Source: Streptomyces sp. AC550_RSS872
Lineage (GTDB): Bacteria > Actinomycetota > Actinomycetes > Streptomycetales > Streptomycetaceae
Reading direction: 5' to 3'
Length of the DNA stretch: 64,000 nucleotides
Assembly: GCF_019049285.1 (NCBI RefSeq)
Contig: NZ_JAGMUL010000128.1
Location: 62,001 to 126,000 of the forward strand
Below, one piece after another: positions 34,221 to 41,304 of this stretch (position 1 is its first letter; every line of letters starts with the position of its first letter). The notes below the pieces were generated by a model. It searched no databases and was not told the origin of the DNA. It saw only the letters and a program-made list of their open reading frames with translations. The translations under genes were made by a program, and so were the position numbers.

Positions 34221-36743
34221 ATGCGTACACCCCGTAGGACCACCGCAGTCGGCGCCCAGACGCCGTCCCAGCCGCTCGTGCGCGGCCGCCGCGCCCACGC
34301 CGGACCGCCGGCCGACGAAGGGCCCGAGGAGCCCCTGGGCGGGCCGCCCGAGGGCCCACCCCCGCGCGCGGATCGCTGGCACATGCGGCCGCGCACCGTC
34401 CGCGCCAAGATCGTCTGCCTGCTGATGGTGCCCGTCGTCTCGCTGCTGGCCCTGTGGGCCTACGCCACCGTCAGCACCGCGCAGGACGTCTCCAGGCTCC
34501 GTCAGTTGCAGCGGGTGGACACCGAGATCAGGTCCCCTGTCGCGGCCGCCGTCGCCGCCATCCAAGCCGAACGCGAGGCCGCGGTGCGCTACGCGACCGA
34601 CCCGTCCGCGGGACCGAGCGACGACTACAAGAAGCTCGCGGAGTACACGGACAAGGCGGTGGCGCGGCTACGGCTCGGCGACCGCAACACCGTCGCCGAC
34701 GGCGAGGAACTCCCCGCCGGAGTGGCCCGTCGGCTGGAGGCCTTCGTCACCGGTGCCGAGCGGCTGAGCACCGTACGGACCGCCGTGCTCGACCGTCGCT
34801 CGGGCTGGGACGAGGCGTACGGGCGGTACACCAAGACCATCGCGAGCGCGTTCTCGGTGGGCGGTGCGCTCACCGGCATCCAGGATGCCGAGCTCGGCTC
34901 CGACGCGCGCGTGCTGCTCGAGTTCGCCCGCGCGGGCGAGGCGCTGGCCCAGGAGGACGTGGTGCTGGACAGTGCACGCCTCGCCGGGCGTCTCGACGGA
35001 GCGCGGCTGCGGCTGTTCACCGGGGCTGTCGACACCCGCCGTACCCTCACCGATTCCGCCGTGGCCGACCTGCGCGGCCCGGAACGCGCGGCCTGGCAGA
35101 ACCTTGCCCGGGGCGGCGACTACGCGACCGTCACCGCCGTCGAGGACAAGGTCCTCGCCACCGCACCGGGCGCACGGGCGATCGACGCCGCGGCCGAAGC
35201 CACCTGGAGCAAGGCACACGCACGCGTGCAGGACGCGATGCGGACGATCGAGCAGGACGCCGGGCGCGATGTCGCGGACCGCGCCGATCCGTTCACCCGT
35301 GGGCTGCTCACCCCGGCCGGGGCCGCCGTCCTCTTCGGCCTCGCCGCCGTCGCCGCCTCACTGGTGATCTCCGTACGCATCGGCCGCGGCCTGGTCGTCG
35401 AGCTGGTCAGTCTGCGCAACAGCGCCCTGGAGATCGCCCGGCGCAAACTTCCCGAGGCCATGCGCAAACTGCGCGCCGGTGAGGAGATCGACGTCGAGGC
35501 CGAGGCACCGGCCGGACCGCCGGCCGAGGACGAGACCGGTCAGGTCGGCGAGGCCCTGGGCACGGTCCACCGGGCCGCCCTTCGTGCCGCCGTGGAGCGA
35601 GCCGAGCTCGCCAGTGGCATCTCCGGCGTCTTCGTCAACCTCGCTCGCCGCAGCCAGGTCCTCGTACACCGCCAACTGAGCCTGCTGGACAGCATGGAGC
35701 GACGCTCCGACGACCCGAACGAACTGAGCGACCTGTTCCGGCTCGACCACCTCACCACGCGCATGCGCCGCCACGCCGAGAGCCTGATCATCCTCTCCGG
35801 GGCGGCGCCCGGGCGGGCCTGGCGGATGCCGGTCTCCCTGACCGACGTGGTCCGCGCGGCTGTCTCCGAAGTCGAGGACTACGCGCGCGTGGAGGTACGG
35901 CAGCTCCCCGAGACGTCCGTCATCGGAGCGGCCGTCGCCGACCTCACCCACCTCCTGGCCGAGATCATCGAGAACGCCGCCCAGTTCTCACCGCCGCACA
36001 CGCGCGTGCGCGTCACCGGCGAGCCGGTCGGCAACGGCTACGCCGTCGAGGTCGAGGACCGCGGCCTCGGCATGGGCAAGGAGGCGCTCACCGAGGCCAA
36101 CCGGCGCATCGAGCAGTCCGAGGCGCTCGACCTGTTCGACAGCGACCGGCTCGGCCTGTTCGTCGTCAGCAGGCTCGCGTCCCGGCACGGCATCAAGCTG
36201 CACCTGCGCGCCTCGCCCTACGGGGGCACCACCGCGGTCGTCCTGCTGCCCACGGCCCTGCTGCACAACGCCACGGCGGAACGTTCCCGCGAGCAGAGGA
36301 CGGACGCCGGACGGCCCGCCGAACGCGAGTACGCGCGCGTGCCCGTCGCCGACCGGCACCAGGAGCCCGTCCACGCCGTCGCCGACCGGCCCGCGCTGGT
36401 GGCTTCCGCCCCGGCCGCCGCGGAGCCCCGAACGGACAACCCACCCCCCGGAGTCACCACCTTGCGACTGCATCGCCCCCCGGACGACTCCGAAGCCTCC
36501 GACGACCTCCCGCGCCGCGTACGCCAGGCGAGTCTCGCCCCCCAACTGCGCGAGGGGCGCCACGACGAACAGCCGGCGACGGCCACCACCCGCGACGACG
36601 ACCGGCGCACCCCCGACCTCGTCAGGGACCGCATGGCGGCCTACCGCGACGGCTGGGCGCGCGGCGGCGGCAGGCAGCCCGGCCGCGGTGACACACCCGA
36701 TTCCGCAGAGCACAGCGACGGCAGCGAAGGAGACCTCGCATGA
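34221..36743 (+). CDS. cvnA: Conservon sensor protein, histidine-kinase-like with NIT-type ectodomain
   Basis: An 840-residue membrane protein. Residues 1-60 are Pro/Gly/Arg-rich. TM1 is AKIVCLLMVPVVSLLALWAY near 63. A ~280-residue extracytoplasmic nitrate/nitrite-sensing-like helical domain follows, then TM2 AGAAVLFGLAAVAASLVISV near 365 and a HAMP-like linker. A dimerisation helix contains FRLDHLTTRMRRHAESLIIL, and the HATPase domain has EIIENAAQFSPPHTRVRV (N box) near 580 and VEDRGLGMGKEALTEANRRI (G1) near 611. The last ~200 residues are disordered, Pro/Arg-rich. It heads the cvnABCD cluster, a GPCR-like membrane signalling set of Streptomyces. Its stop overlaps cvnB (ATGA). Confidence 0.9.
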   Translation: MRTPRRTTAVGAQTPSQPLVRGRRAHAGPPADEGPEEPLGGPPEGPPPRADRWHMRPRTVRAKIVCLLMVPVVSLLALWAYATVSTAQDVSRLRQLQRVDTEIRSPVAAAVAAIQAEREAAVRYATDPSAGPSDDYKKLAEYTDKAVARLRLGDRNTVADGEELPAGVARRLEAFVTGAERLSTVRTAVLDRRSGWDEAYGRYTKTIASAFSVGGALTGIQDAELGSDARVLLEFARAGEALAQEDVVLDSARLAGRLDGARLRLFTGAVDTRRTLTDSAVADLRGPERAAWQNLARGGDYATVTAVEDKVLATAPGARAIDAAAEATWSKAHARVQDAMRTIEQDAGRDVADRADPFTRGLLTPAGAAVLFGLAAVAASLVISVRIGRGLVVELVSLRNSALEIARRKLPEAMRKLRAGEEIDVEAEAPAGPPAEDETGQVGEALGTVHRAALRAAVERAELASGISGVFVNLARRSQVLVHRQLSLLDSMERRSDDPNELSDLFRLDHLTTRMRRHAESLIILSGAAPGRAWRMPVSLTDVVRAAVSEVEDYARVEVRQLPETSVIGAAVADLTHLLAEIIENAAQFSPPHTRVRVTGEPVGNGYAVEVEDRGLGMGKEALTEANRRIEQSEALDLFDSDRLGLFVVSRLASRHGIKLHLRASPYGGTTAVVLLPTALLHNATAERSREQRTDAGRPAEREYARVPVADRHQEPVHAVADRPALVASAPAAAEPRTDNPPPGVTTLRLHRPPDDSEASDDLPRRVRQASLAPQLREGRHDEQPATATTRDDDRRTPDLVRDRMAAYRDGWARGGGRQPGRGDTPDSAEHSDGSEGDLA

Positions 36744-37213
36744 TCCAGGATCCGAGCATGAGGACCGGCATGGGGGTCCCCCCGCTCGAAGGAAGCCGAG
36801 AGTGGGGGAGGTCCGGTGAACTCGACTGGCTGCTGGACGACCTGGTGCTACGGGTGAGCGAGGTCCGGCACGCCGTCGTTCTGTCCAACGACGGGCTCGC
36901 CGTCGGCGCCTCGACGGACCTGCGCCGCGAGGACGCCGAGCACCTCGCGGCGGTCGCCTCCGGCTTCCACAGCCTGGCCAAGGGCGCGGGCCGGCACTTC
37001 GGCGCCGGCGGCGTGCGGCAGACCATGGTGGAGATGGACGACGCCTTCCTGTTCGTGGCGGCCGCCGGCGACGGCTCATGCCTGGCCGTCCTCACCGCCG
37101 TCACCGCCGACATCGGACTGGTGGCGTACGAGATGGCACGGCTGGTCAAGCGCGTCGGCGAGCACCTCCGCACGGCCCCGCGCGCCACCGCGCGCCCGCC
37201 CGCCGCGGGATGA
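36740..37213 (+). CDS. cvnB: Conservon roadblock/LC7 protein
   Basis: A 157-residue protein whose core is the roadblock/LC7 fold: LDWLLDDLVLRVSEVRHAVV, LSNDGLAVGASTDLRREDAE, HLAAVASGFHSLAKGAGRHF, FLFVAAAGDGSCLAVLTAVT and VAYEMARLVKRVGEHL. In MglB/CvnB proteins this forms dimers that act on a small GTPase (here cvnD). The N-terminus is unusual: residues ~11-26 (MGVPPLEGSREWGRSG) are encoded by a palindromic dispersed repeat inserted in frame, so this copy is longer than the paralogue at 38918, which starts directly before the conserved LLDDL. The ATG at 36740 overlaps the cvnA stop. Confidence 0.9.
   Translation: MIQDPSMRTGMGVPPLEGSREWGRSGELDWLLDDLVLRVSEVRHAVVLSNDGLAVGASTDLRREDAEHLAAVASGFHSLAKGAGRHFGAGGVRQTMVEMDDAFLFVAAAGDGSCLAVLTAVTADIGLVAYEMARLVKRVGEHLRTAPRATARPPAAG
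36770..36813 (+). repeat. Streptomyces dispersed palindromic repeat inserted in cvnB
   Basis: The segment ATGGGGGTCCCCCCGCTCGA, then AGGAAGCCGAGAGTGGGGGA and GGTC, matches a palindromic sequence I know as widely dispersed in Streptomyces genomes, usually between genes (GGGGGTCCCCCC-GCTCGA-GCGAAGCCGAGAG-GGGGGA pattern). Its ends can pair. Here it is translated in frame, adding about 15 codons to the N-terminus of the roadblock protein. Confidence 0.7.
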
Positions 37214-37235
37214 GCCGGATGGGCGGGCCGCGCAG

Positions 37236-37649
37236 ATGACCGAGGACACGACGGACGCCCCGCGTGAGCCGGGCAGCCAGTGGTACGACAACGAGGCCGG
37301 GCCCCTCGTCCGCCCGTACGCCATGACGGGCGGACGCACCCGACCCGGTCCCGCCGGGGTCCGGTTCGACCTGATCGCCCTTGTCACGCTCGACGCCGCC
37401 GCACCCGGCGCCGACGACGACACCGCGCTCGGGCCGGAGCACCGGGCCCTCATCGAACTGTGCCGACCCGAGACACAGTCGGTCGCGGAACTCGCCGCGG
37501 GTGCCGATCTGCCCGTAGGGGTCGTCAGGGTGCTCCTCGGTGACCTCCTGGAACTGGGCTGCGTCACCGTCAGCCGTCCGGTACCGCCCGCGCAGCTTCC
37601 TGACGAACGGATTCTGCGCGAGGTGATCGAAGGATTGCGGGCGCTGTAG
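37236..37649 (+). CDS. cvnC: Conservon DUF742 protein
   Basis: A 137-residue protein of the DUF742 family. It has SQWYDNEAGPLVRPYAMTGG RT-type N-terminal sequence, FDLIALVTLDAAAPG, GPEHRALIELCRPETQSVAE, LAAGADLPVGVVRVLLGDLL and ELGCVTVSRP, ending ILREVIEGLRAL. The core is a winged-helix-like fold. It is the third member of the cvnABCD cluster, 22 bp after cvnB. Its biochemical role is unknown; it probably bridges roadblock protein and GTPase at the membrane. Confidence 0.9.
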   Translation: MTEDTTDAPREPGSQWYDNEAGPLVRPYAMTGGRTRPGPAGVRFDLIALVTLDAAAPGADDDTALGPEHRALIELCRPETQSVAELAAGADLPVGVVRVLLGDLLELGCVTVSRPVPPAQLPDERILREVIEGLRAL

Positions 37650-37768
37650 ACGTCCTTTCAGAACCAGCCAAAAGCGGTCCAACCCCACGAACGGAAGCCG
37701 CAGTTGTCATGATGCTGACTTCGCACCGTGACGTCGACCGATGCCGGTACTCCCGAGAGAAGTGATCG

Positions 37769-38374
37769 ATGGTCTCCGAGCACCCCGACGCCTCCGACGG
37801 CGAGACCGCCGCGCTGGCGTTGAAGATACTTGTCGCCGGCGGATTCGGCGTCGGCAAGACCACCCTGGTGGGCGCGGTCAGCGAGATCAGGCCGCTGCGC
37901 ACCGAGGAACTGCTCAGCGAAGCAGGGCAGTTGGTGGACGACACCGACGGCGTGGACCAGAAGGTCACCACGACGGTCGCCATGGACTTCGGGCGCATCA
38001 CCATCCGCTCCGGCCTGTCCCTCTACCTCTTCGGCACCCCCGGCCAGGACCGGTTCTGGTTCCTGTGGGACGAGCTCTCGCAGGGAGCGCTGGGCGCCGT
38101 GGTCCTCGCGGACACCCGGCGCCTGGAGGACTGCTTCCCGGCGGTGGACTACTTCGAGCACCGGCACATCCCGTTCGTCGTGGCCGTCAACTGCTTCGCG
38201 GGCGCACGGACGTACGGCGCCCAGGATGTCTCGCGCGCCCTCGACCTCGACCAGGGGACACCGGTCGTGCTGTGCGACGCCCGGGACCGCGACTCGGGCA
38301 AGGAGGTACTGATCCGACTCGTCGAGTACGCCGGGCGCATGCACACCGCCCGGCTGCTGGACTCCGTGGGCTGA
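37769..38374 (+). CDS. cvnD: Conservon small GTPase-like ATP/GTP-binding protein
   Basis: A 201-residue Ras-like protein. P-loop ILVAGGFGVGKTTLVGAVSE, switch region with VTTTVAMDFGRITI, G3-like YLFGTPGQDRFWFLWDELSQ, then GAVVLADTRRLEDCFPAVDY and FVVAVNCFAG (the NKxD position reads VNCF) and VVLCDARDRDSGKEVLIRLV. This is the MglA-related conservon GTPase, presumably switched by cvnB. It lies 119 bp after cvnC, a larger gap than within cvnA-C, with no hairpin seen. It is convergent with the F420/PPOX gene only 18 bases away. Confidence 0.9.
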   Translation: MVSEHPDASDGETAALALKILVAGGFGVGKTTLVGAVSEIRPLRTEELLSEAGQLVDDTDGVDQKVTTTVAMDFGRITIRSGLSLYLFGTPGQDRFWFLWDELSQGALGAVVLADTRRLEDCFPAVDYFEHRHIPFVVAVNCFAGARTYGAQDVSRALDLDQGTPVVLCDARDRDSGKEVLIRLVEYAGRMHTARLLDSVG

Positions 38375-38392
38375 CCGGCGTTCGGCCCGCTG

Positions 38393-38821
38393 TCACTCGG
38401 CGACGCCCTTCTCCGCCAGCACCTTGTCGATCGTGACGCGGACGAGGAGTTCACCCGGCACACCGTTACGCGCCCCGAACTCCTCCGCGCGCTCCTCGCC
38501 CATGTAACGCGCCCCGATGCGACCGGCCCAGTGCCTCAACTCGGCAAGATCCTCCGAAAGCACGGCCCGCCCCCGCAACACCACGAAGTCGTACGGCGGC
38601 CGGTCGTCGTCCACGCACAACGCCACCCGGCCGTCCCGGGCCAGATTCCGGCCCTTCACGCTCGACTTGCCGGTGTTGAACACCAAGTCGTGCCCGTCGA
38701 GCACGAACCAGATCGGCGTCACATGGGGACTCCCGTCGGCCCGCACGGTCGCGAGTTTCGCGGTGCGGGTGCCCTGCGAGACGAACGCCCGCCATTCCTC
38801 ATCGGTCATCTTCTGCGCCAT
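38393..38821 (-). CDS. PPOX-class (F420-dependent-type) flavin/deazaflavin oxidoreductase
   Basis: A 142-residue split-barrel protein from ATG 38821, with GGAGG 8 bases upstream. The pyridoxamine-oxidase-like fold is recognisable: FVSQGTRTAKLATVRADGSP, HVTPIWFVLDGHDLVFNTGK, SSVKGRNLARDGRVALCVDD and PPYDFVVLRGRAVLSEDLAE. In actinomycetes such proteins (Rv1155-like) mostly use F420. A longer upstream frame to 39280 exists but lacks a start signal and overlaps the divergent roadblock gene. The substrate is unknown. It is divergent from the second roadblock gene (97 bp between starts). Confidence 0.85.
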   Translation of the reverse strand: MAQKMTDEEWRAFVSQGTRTAKLATVRADGSPHVTPIWFVLDGHDLVFNTGKSSVKGRNLARDGRVALCVDDDRPPYDFVVLRGRAVLSEDLAELRHWAGRIGARYMGEERAEEFGARNGVPGELLVRVTIDKVLAEKGVAE

Positions 38822-38917
38822 GCCCCCATCCTCCTTGCCCATGGGCCGGATCGTCGGGAAGGGTGGCGAAGAGATCCTCCGGCGCAGGGGGAGACATCTA
38901 CACGGGGAGACCGGATC

Positions 38918-39331
38918 ATGGCGCAGAACCAGGGACTTGGCTGGCTCCTGGACGACCTGACAGAACGCGTAGAGCATGTGCGGCACGCATTGGTGCTGTC
39001 CAACGACGGTCTGGTGACGGGCGCGAGCACGGGACTGCGACGCGAGGACGCAGAGCACCTCGCCGCGGTCTCGTCCGGACTGCACAGCCTGGCCAAGGGC
39101 TCGGGACGGCACTTCGGCGCGGGGAGAGTCCGCCAGACGATGGTCGAGTTCGACGACGCCGTGCTGTTCGTGACCGCGGCGGGCACCGGCAGCTGTCTGT
39201 GCGTGCTCAGCGCGGCGGAAGCCGACATCGGCCAGATCGCCTACGAGATGACCCTGCTCGTCAACCGGGTCGGCGAGCACCTCGACGTGGACGCCCGACA
39301 GCCCGAACGGAAACCGGCCACAGACCTCTGA
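38918..39331 (+). CDS. Roadblock/LC7-domain protein, orphan CvnB paralogue
   Basis: A 137-residue protein highly similar to the cvnB product 1.5 kb upstream: LGWLLDDLTERVEHVRHALV, LSNDGLVTGASTGLRREDAE, HLAAVSSGLHSLAKGSGRHF, VRQTMVEFDDAVLFVTAAG and IAYEMTLLVNRVGEHL. It lacks the repeat-derived N-terminal insertion. It has no adjacent kinase, DUF742 or GTPase of its own, so it may exchange with the neighbouring conservon or act on another GTPase. The start region ACGGGGAGACCGGATCATG is almost the same as that of the next gene (ACGGGGGAGACCGATCATG at 39458), which may mean shared control or duplication. Confidence 0.88.
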   Translation: MAQNQGLGWLLDDLTERVEHVRHALVLSNDGLVTGASTGLRREDAEHLAAVSSGLHSLAKGSGRHFGAGRVRQTMVEFDDAVLFVTAAGTGSCLCVLSAAEADIGQIAYEMTLLVNRVGEHLDVDARQPERKPATDL

Positions 39332-39457
39332 CCTGCTGGTTCGTCATCCCCCGTGGAGTTATCCACAGGCCCGCCACGAGATCCGGCGCAGCGGCTACGG
39401 TTTTGTCACGGCGAACGCACAGAGCGTGAGCCACCGACTCCACGGGGGAGACCGATC

Positions 39458-40420
39458 ATGTCCGACACCATCACGACACCGCACCGTCTGTCCCTCACGC
39501 CGAGCCGCGCGGCCCGGGAACTGGGACTGAAACGAGGCGAGTTGGACCTCGCCGTCCACCTCGGACTGATCCGGACCGTGCCTGACGAAGGAGGCGGAGG
39601 CAGGCGCGTCCCACGGACCGAGATCGAGCGTGTGCGTACGGGGGAGGGGTTTCCCGAGTCGTTGCAGCACCGCGTACAGGTGGTGGGTACGACGGAGGGC
39701 GCGGACGTCATGGGCGTACCCGCCGGCAGGTTCACGCGCCTCGCACGCCTGGGCCTGGTGGTGCCGGTGAAGTGGTATCTCAACCGCTACCGAGCCGTGG
39801 TCTGGCTGTATCTCGCCGAAGAACTGAAGCAGTTCGTCGCCGACGAGAAGGACGCCCCTCTGCTGAACGCCCGCCGCATGCCCGAAGGGCCGCGCGGTCT
39901 GCTCGACGCCGGCCTGGATCTGCGTCCGCGCAACTGGCGTGGACGCCATCGGGGATTCCTGCTGCGACTGGCCGAAGACCCGTGGGAGAGTGCCGGCGCC
40001 CTGGCCGCCTTCCTCGATCCCGTCCAGATCGCGGAGATCGTCCCCGACCCCTACGAACGCTCCCACCTGAACCGCTTCCGGCCAGGGCCACCGGACTCCG
40101 GTGCGCCGGGTTCGCCCGCCTCGCTGATCGCCGAGCGGATCATGACGGCGGACGCCCCGGACGAGATCAGCCTGCTGCGGGCCGACCTGGCGGCGGTTCT
40201 GGAGGAGGCACGCGAGAGGCGGCCCGCCCCGCGGCCCACGGCGAAACGGGCCCCGACGTCCACGCATCCAGCGCACGTCGGATCGCCGGGGCCCAAGCAG
40301 CCGGAATGGCCCGAGCAGCGGGAACGGACCGAGCAGCCGGGACGGCCCGATGAGCCGCAACCGCCACGCGGCTTGCTGAGCCGGTTCCGTCGCAGAGGCC
40401 GCCGGGCTACAACGACCTGA
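39458..40420 (+). CDS. DUF6397-like protein with N-terminal MerR-like helix-turn-helix
   Basis: A 320-residue protein from ATG 39458. The N-terminus LSLTPSRAARELGLKRGELD, LAVHLGLIRTVPDEGGGGRR and VPRTEIERVR resembles an excisionase/MerR-type DNA-binding unit. A second similar unit follows (GVPAGRFTRLARLGLVVPVK, WYLNRYRAVVWLYLAEELKQ). The middle contains LLDAGLDLRPRNWRGRHRGF and FLDPVQIAEIVPDPYERSHL. The last ~80 residues are disordered and Pro/Arg/Glu-rich with a basic end. I know this as an actinomycete family of unknown function. Its 3' end overlaps the convergent thioesterase gene by 14 bases. Confidence 0.7.
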   Translation: MSDTITTPHRLSLTPSRAARELGLKRGELDLAVHLGLIRTVPDEGGGGRRVPRTEIERVRTGEGFPESLQHRVQVVGTTEGADVMGVPAGRFTRLARLGLVVPVKWYLNRYRAVVWLYLAEELKQFVADEKDAPLLNARRMPEGPRGLLDAGLDLRPRNWRGRHRGFLLRLAEDPWESAGALAAFLDPVQIAEIVPDPYERSHLNRFRPGPPDSGAPGSPASLIAERIMTADAPDEISLLRADLAAVLEEARERRPAPRPTAKRAPTSTHPAHVGSPGPKQPEWPEQRERTEQPGRPDEPQPPRGLLSRFRRRGRRATTT

Positions 40421-41276
40421 ACAGACCCTCCTGGACGACGGACACCAGCAGTCGTCCCTCCAGGTCATAGATCCGCCCACGGGCAAGACCACGTCCCCCG
40501 GTCGCGATCGGTGACTCCTGGTCGTACAGAAACCACTCGTCCGCGCGGAAGGGCCGGTGGAACCACATGGCGTGGTCAAGCGACGCGATGTCGAAGCTAC
40601 GTGGGCCCCACAGCGGTTCGACGGGGATGCGGACCGCGTCCAGGAGCGTCATATCGCTGGCGTAGGTCAGCGCGCAGGTGTGCACGACCGGGTCGTCGCC
40701 CAGCGGTCCGACCGCGCGCATCCACACCGCGCTGCGCGGTTCGGCGTCCTTGACCTCCTCTTCGGTCCAGCGCAGCCGGTCGACATAGCGGATGTCGAAG
40801 GGCTGGCGCCGGGCCATCCGTTCCAACTGCTCCGGCAGCGTGCCCAGATGCTCCCGGATCTCGTCGGTGACCGTCGGCAGCGACTCCGGGTCCGGGACCT
40901 TGCGGGCCGGCGGCAGCTGATGCTCGAAGCTCCCCTGTTCAGGCTTGTGAAAGGAGGCGGTGAGATTGAAGATCGTGCGGCCCTGCTGCACCGCGGTGAC
41001 CCGACGGGTCGTGAACGACCTGCCGTCCCGCACCCGTTCGACCTGGTACACGATCGGCACACCCGGCCGCCCCGGGCGCAGGAAGTACGCGTGCAAGGAG
41101 TGCACAGGGCGGTCGCCGTCGGTGGTGCGCGCGGCGGCGACCAGTGCCTGGCCTGCCACCTGGCCGCCGAAGACCCGTTGCAGGGACTCCTGCGGGCTGC
41201 GGCCACGGAAGATGTTGACCTCGATCTGCTCCAGGTCGAGCAGGTCGACGAGCCTCTCGGCCGGATTCGTCGTCAT
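40407..41276 (-). CDS. tesB: Acyl-CoA thioesterase II
   Basis: A 289-residue double-hotdog thioesterase hydrolysing medium/long acyl-CoA to fatty acid and CoA. Visible: QIEVNIFRGRSPQESLQRVF, GGQVAGQALVAAARTTDGDR, VHSLHAYFLRPGRPGVPIVY, FTTRRVTAVQQGRTIFNLTA in the first half; SDMTLLDAVRIPVE, DIASLDHAMWFHRPFRADEW (catalytic Asp region) and LYDQESPIATGGRGLARGRI in the second. Full length, no anomalies. It follows the DUF3516 helicase gene on the same strand after 28 bp, so the two may share a transcript. It is convergent with the DUF6397-like gene. Confidence 0.93.
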   Translation of the reverse strand: MTTNPAERLVDLLDLEQIEVNIFRGRSPQESLQRVFGGQVAGQALVAAARTTDGDRPVHSLHAYFLRPGRPGVPIVYQVERVRDGRSFTTRRVTAVQQGRTIFNLTASFHKPEQGSFEHQLPPARKVPDPESLPTVTDEIREHLGTLPEQLERMARRQPFDIRYVDRLRWTEEEVKDAEPRSAVWMRAVGPLGDDPVVHTCALTYASDMTLLDAVRIPVEPLWGPRSFDIASLDHAMWFHRPFRADEWFLYDQESPIATGGRGLARGRIYDLEGRLLVSVVQEGLFRSL

Positions 41277-41304
41277 GGGTGAGATTCTCCTGTGCTCACA
41301 ACGC

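Noticed and set aside
38822..39280. N-terminal extension of the F420/PPOX-type protein to 39280
   Set aside because: It would overlap the divergent roadblock gene antisense; ATG 38821 has a good ribosome site and matches family length.
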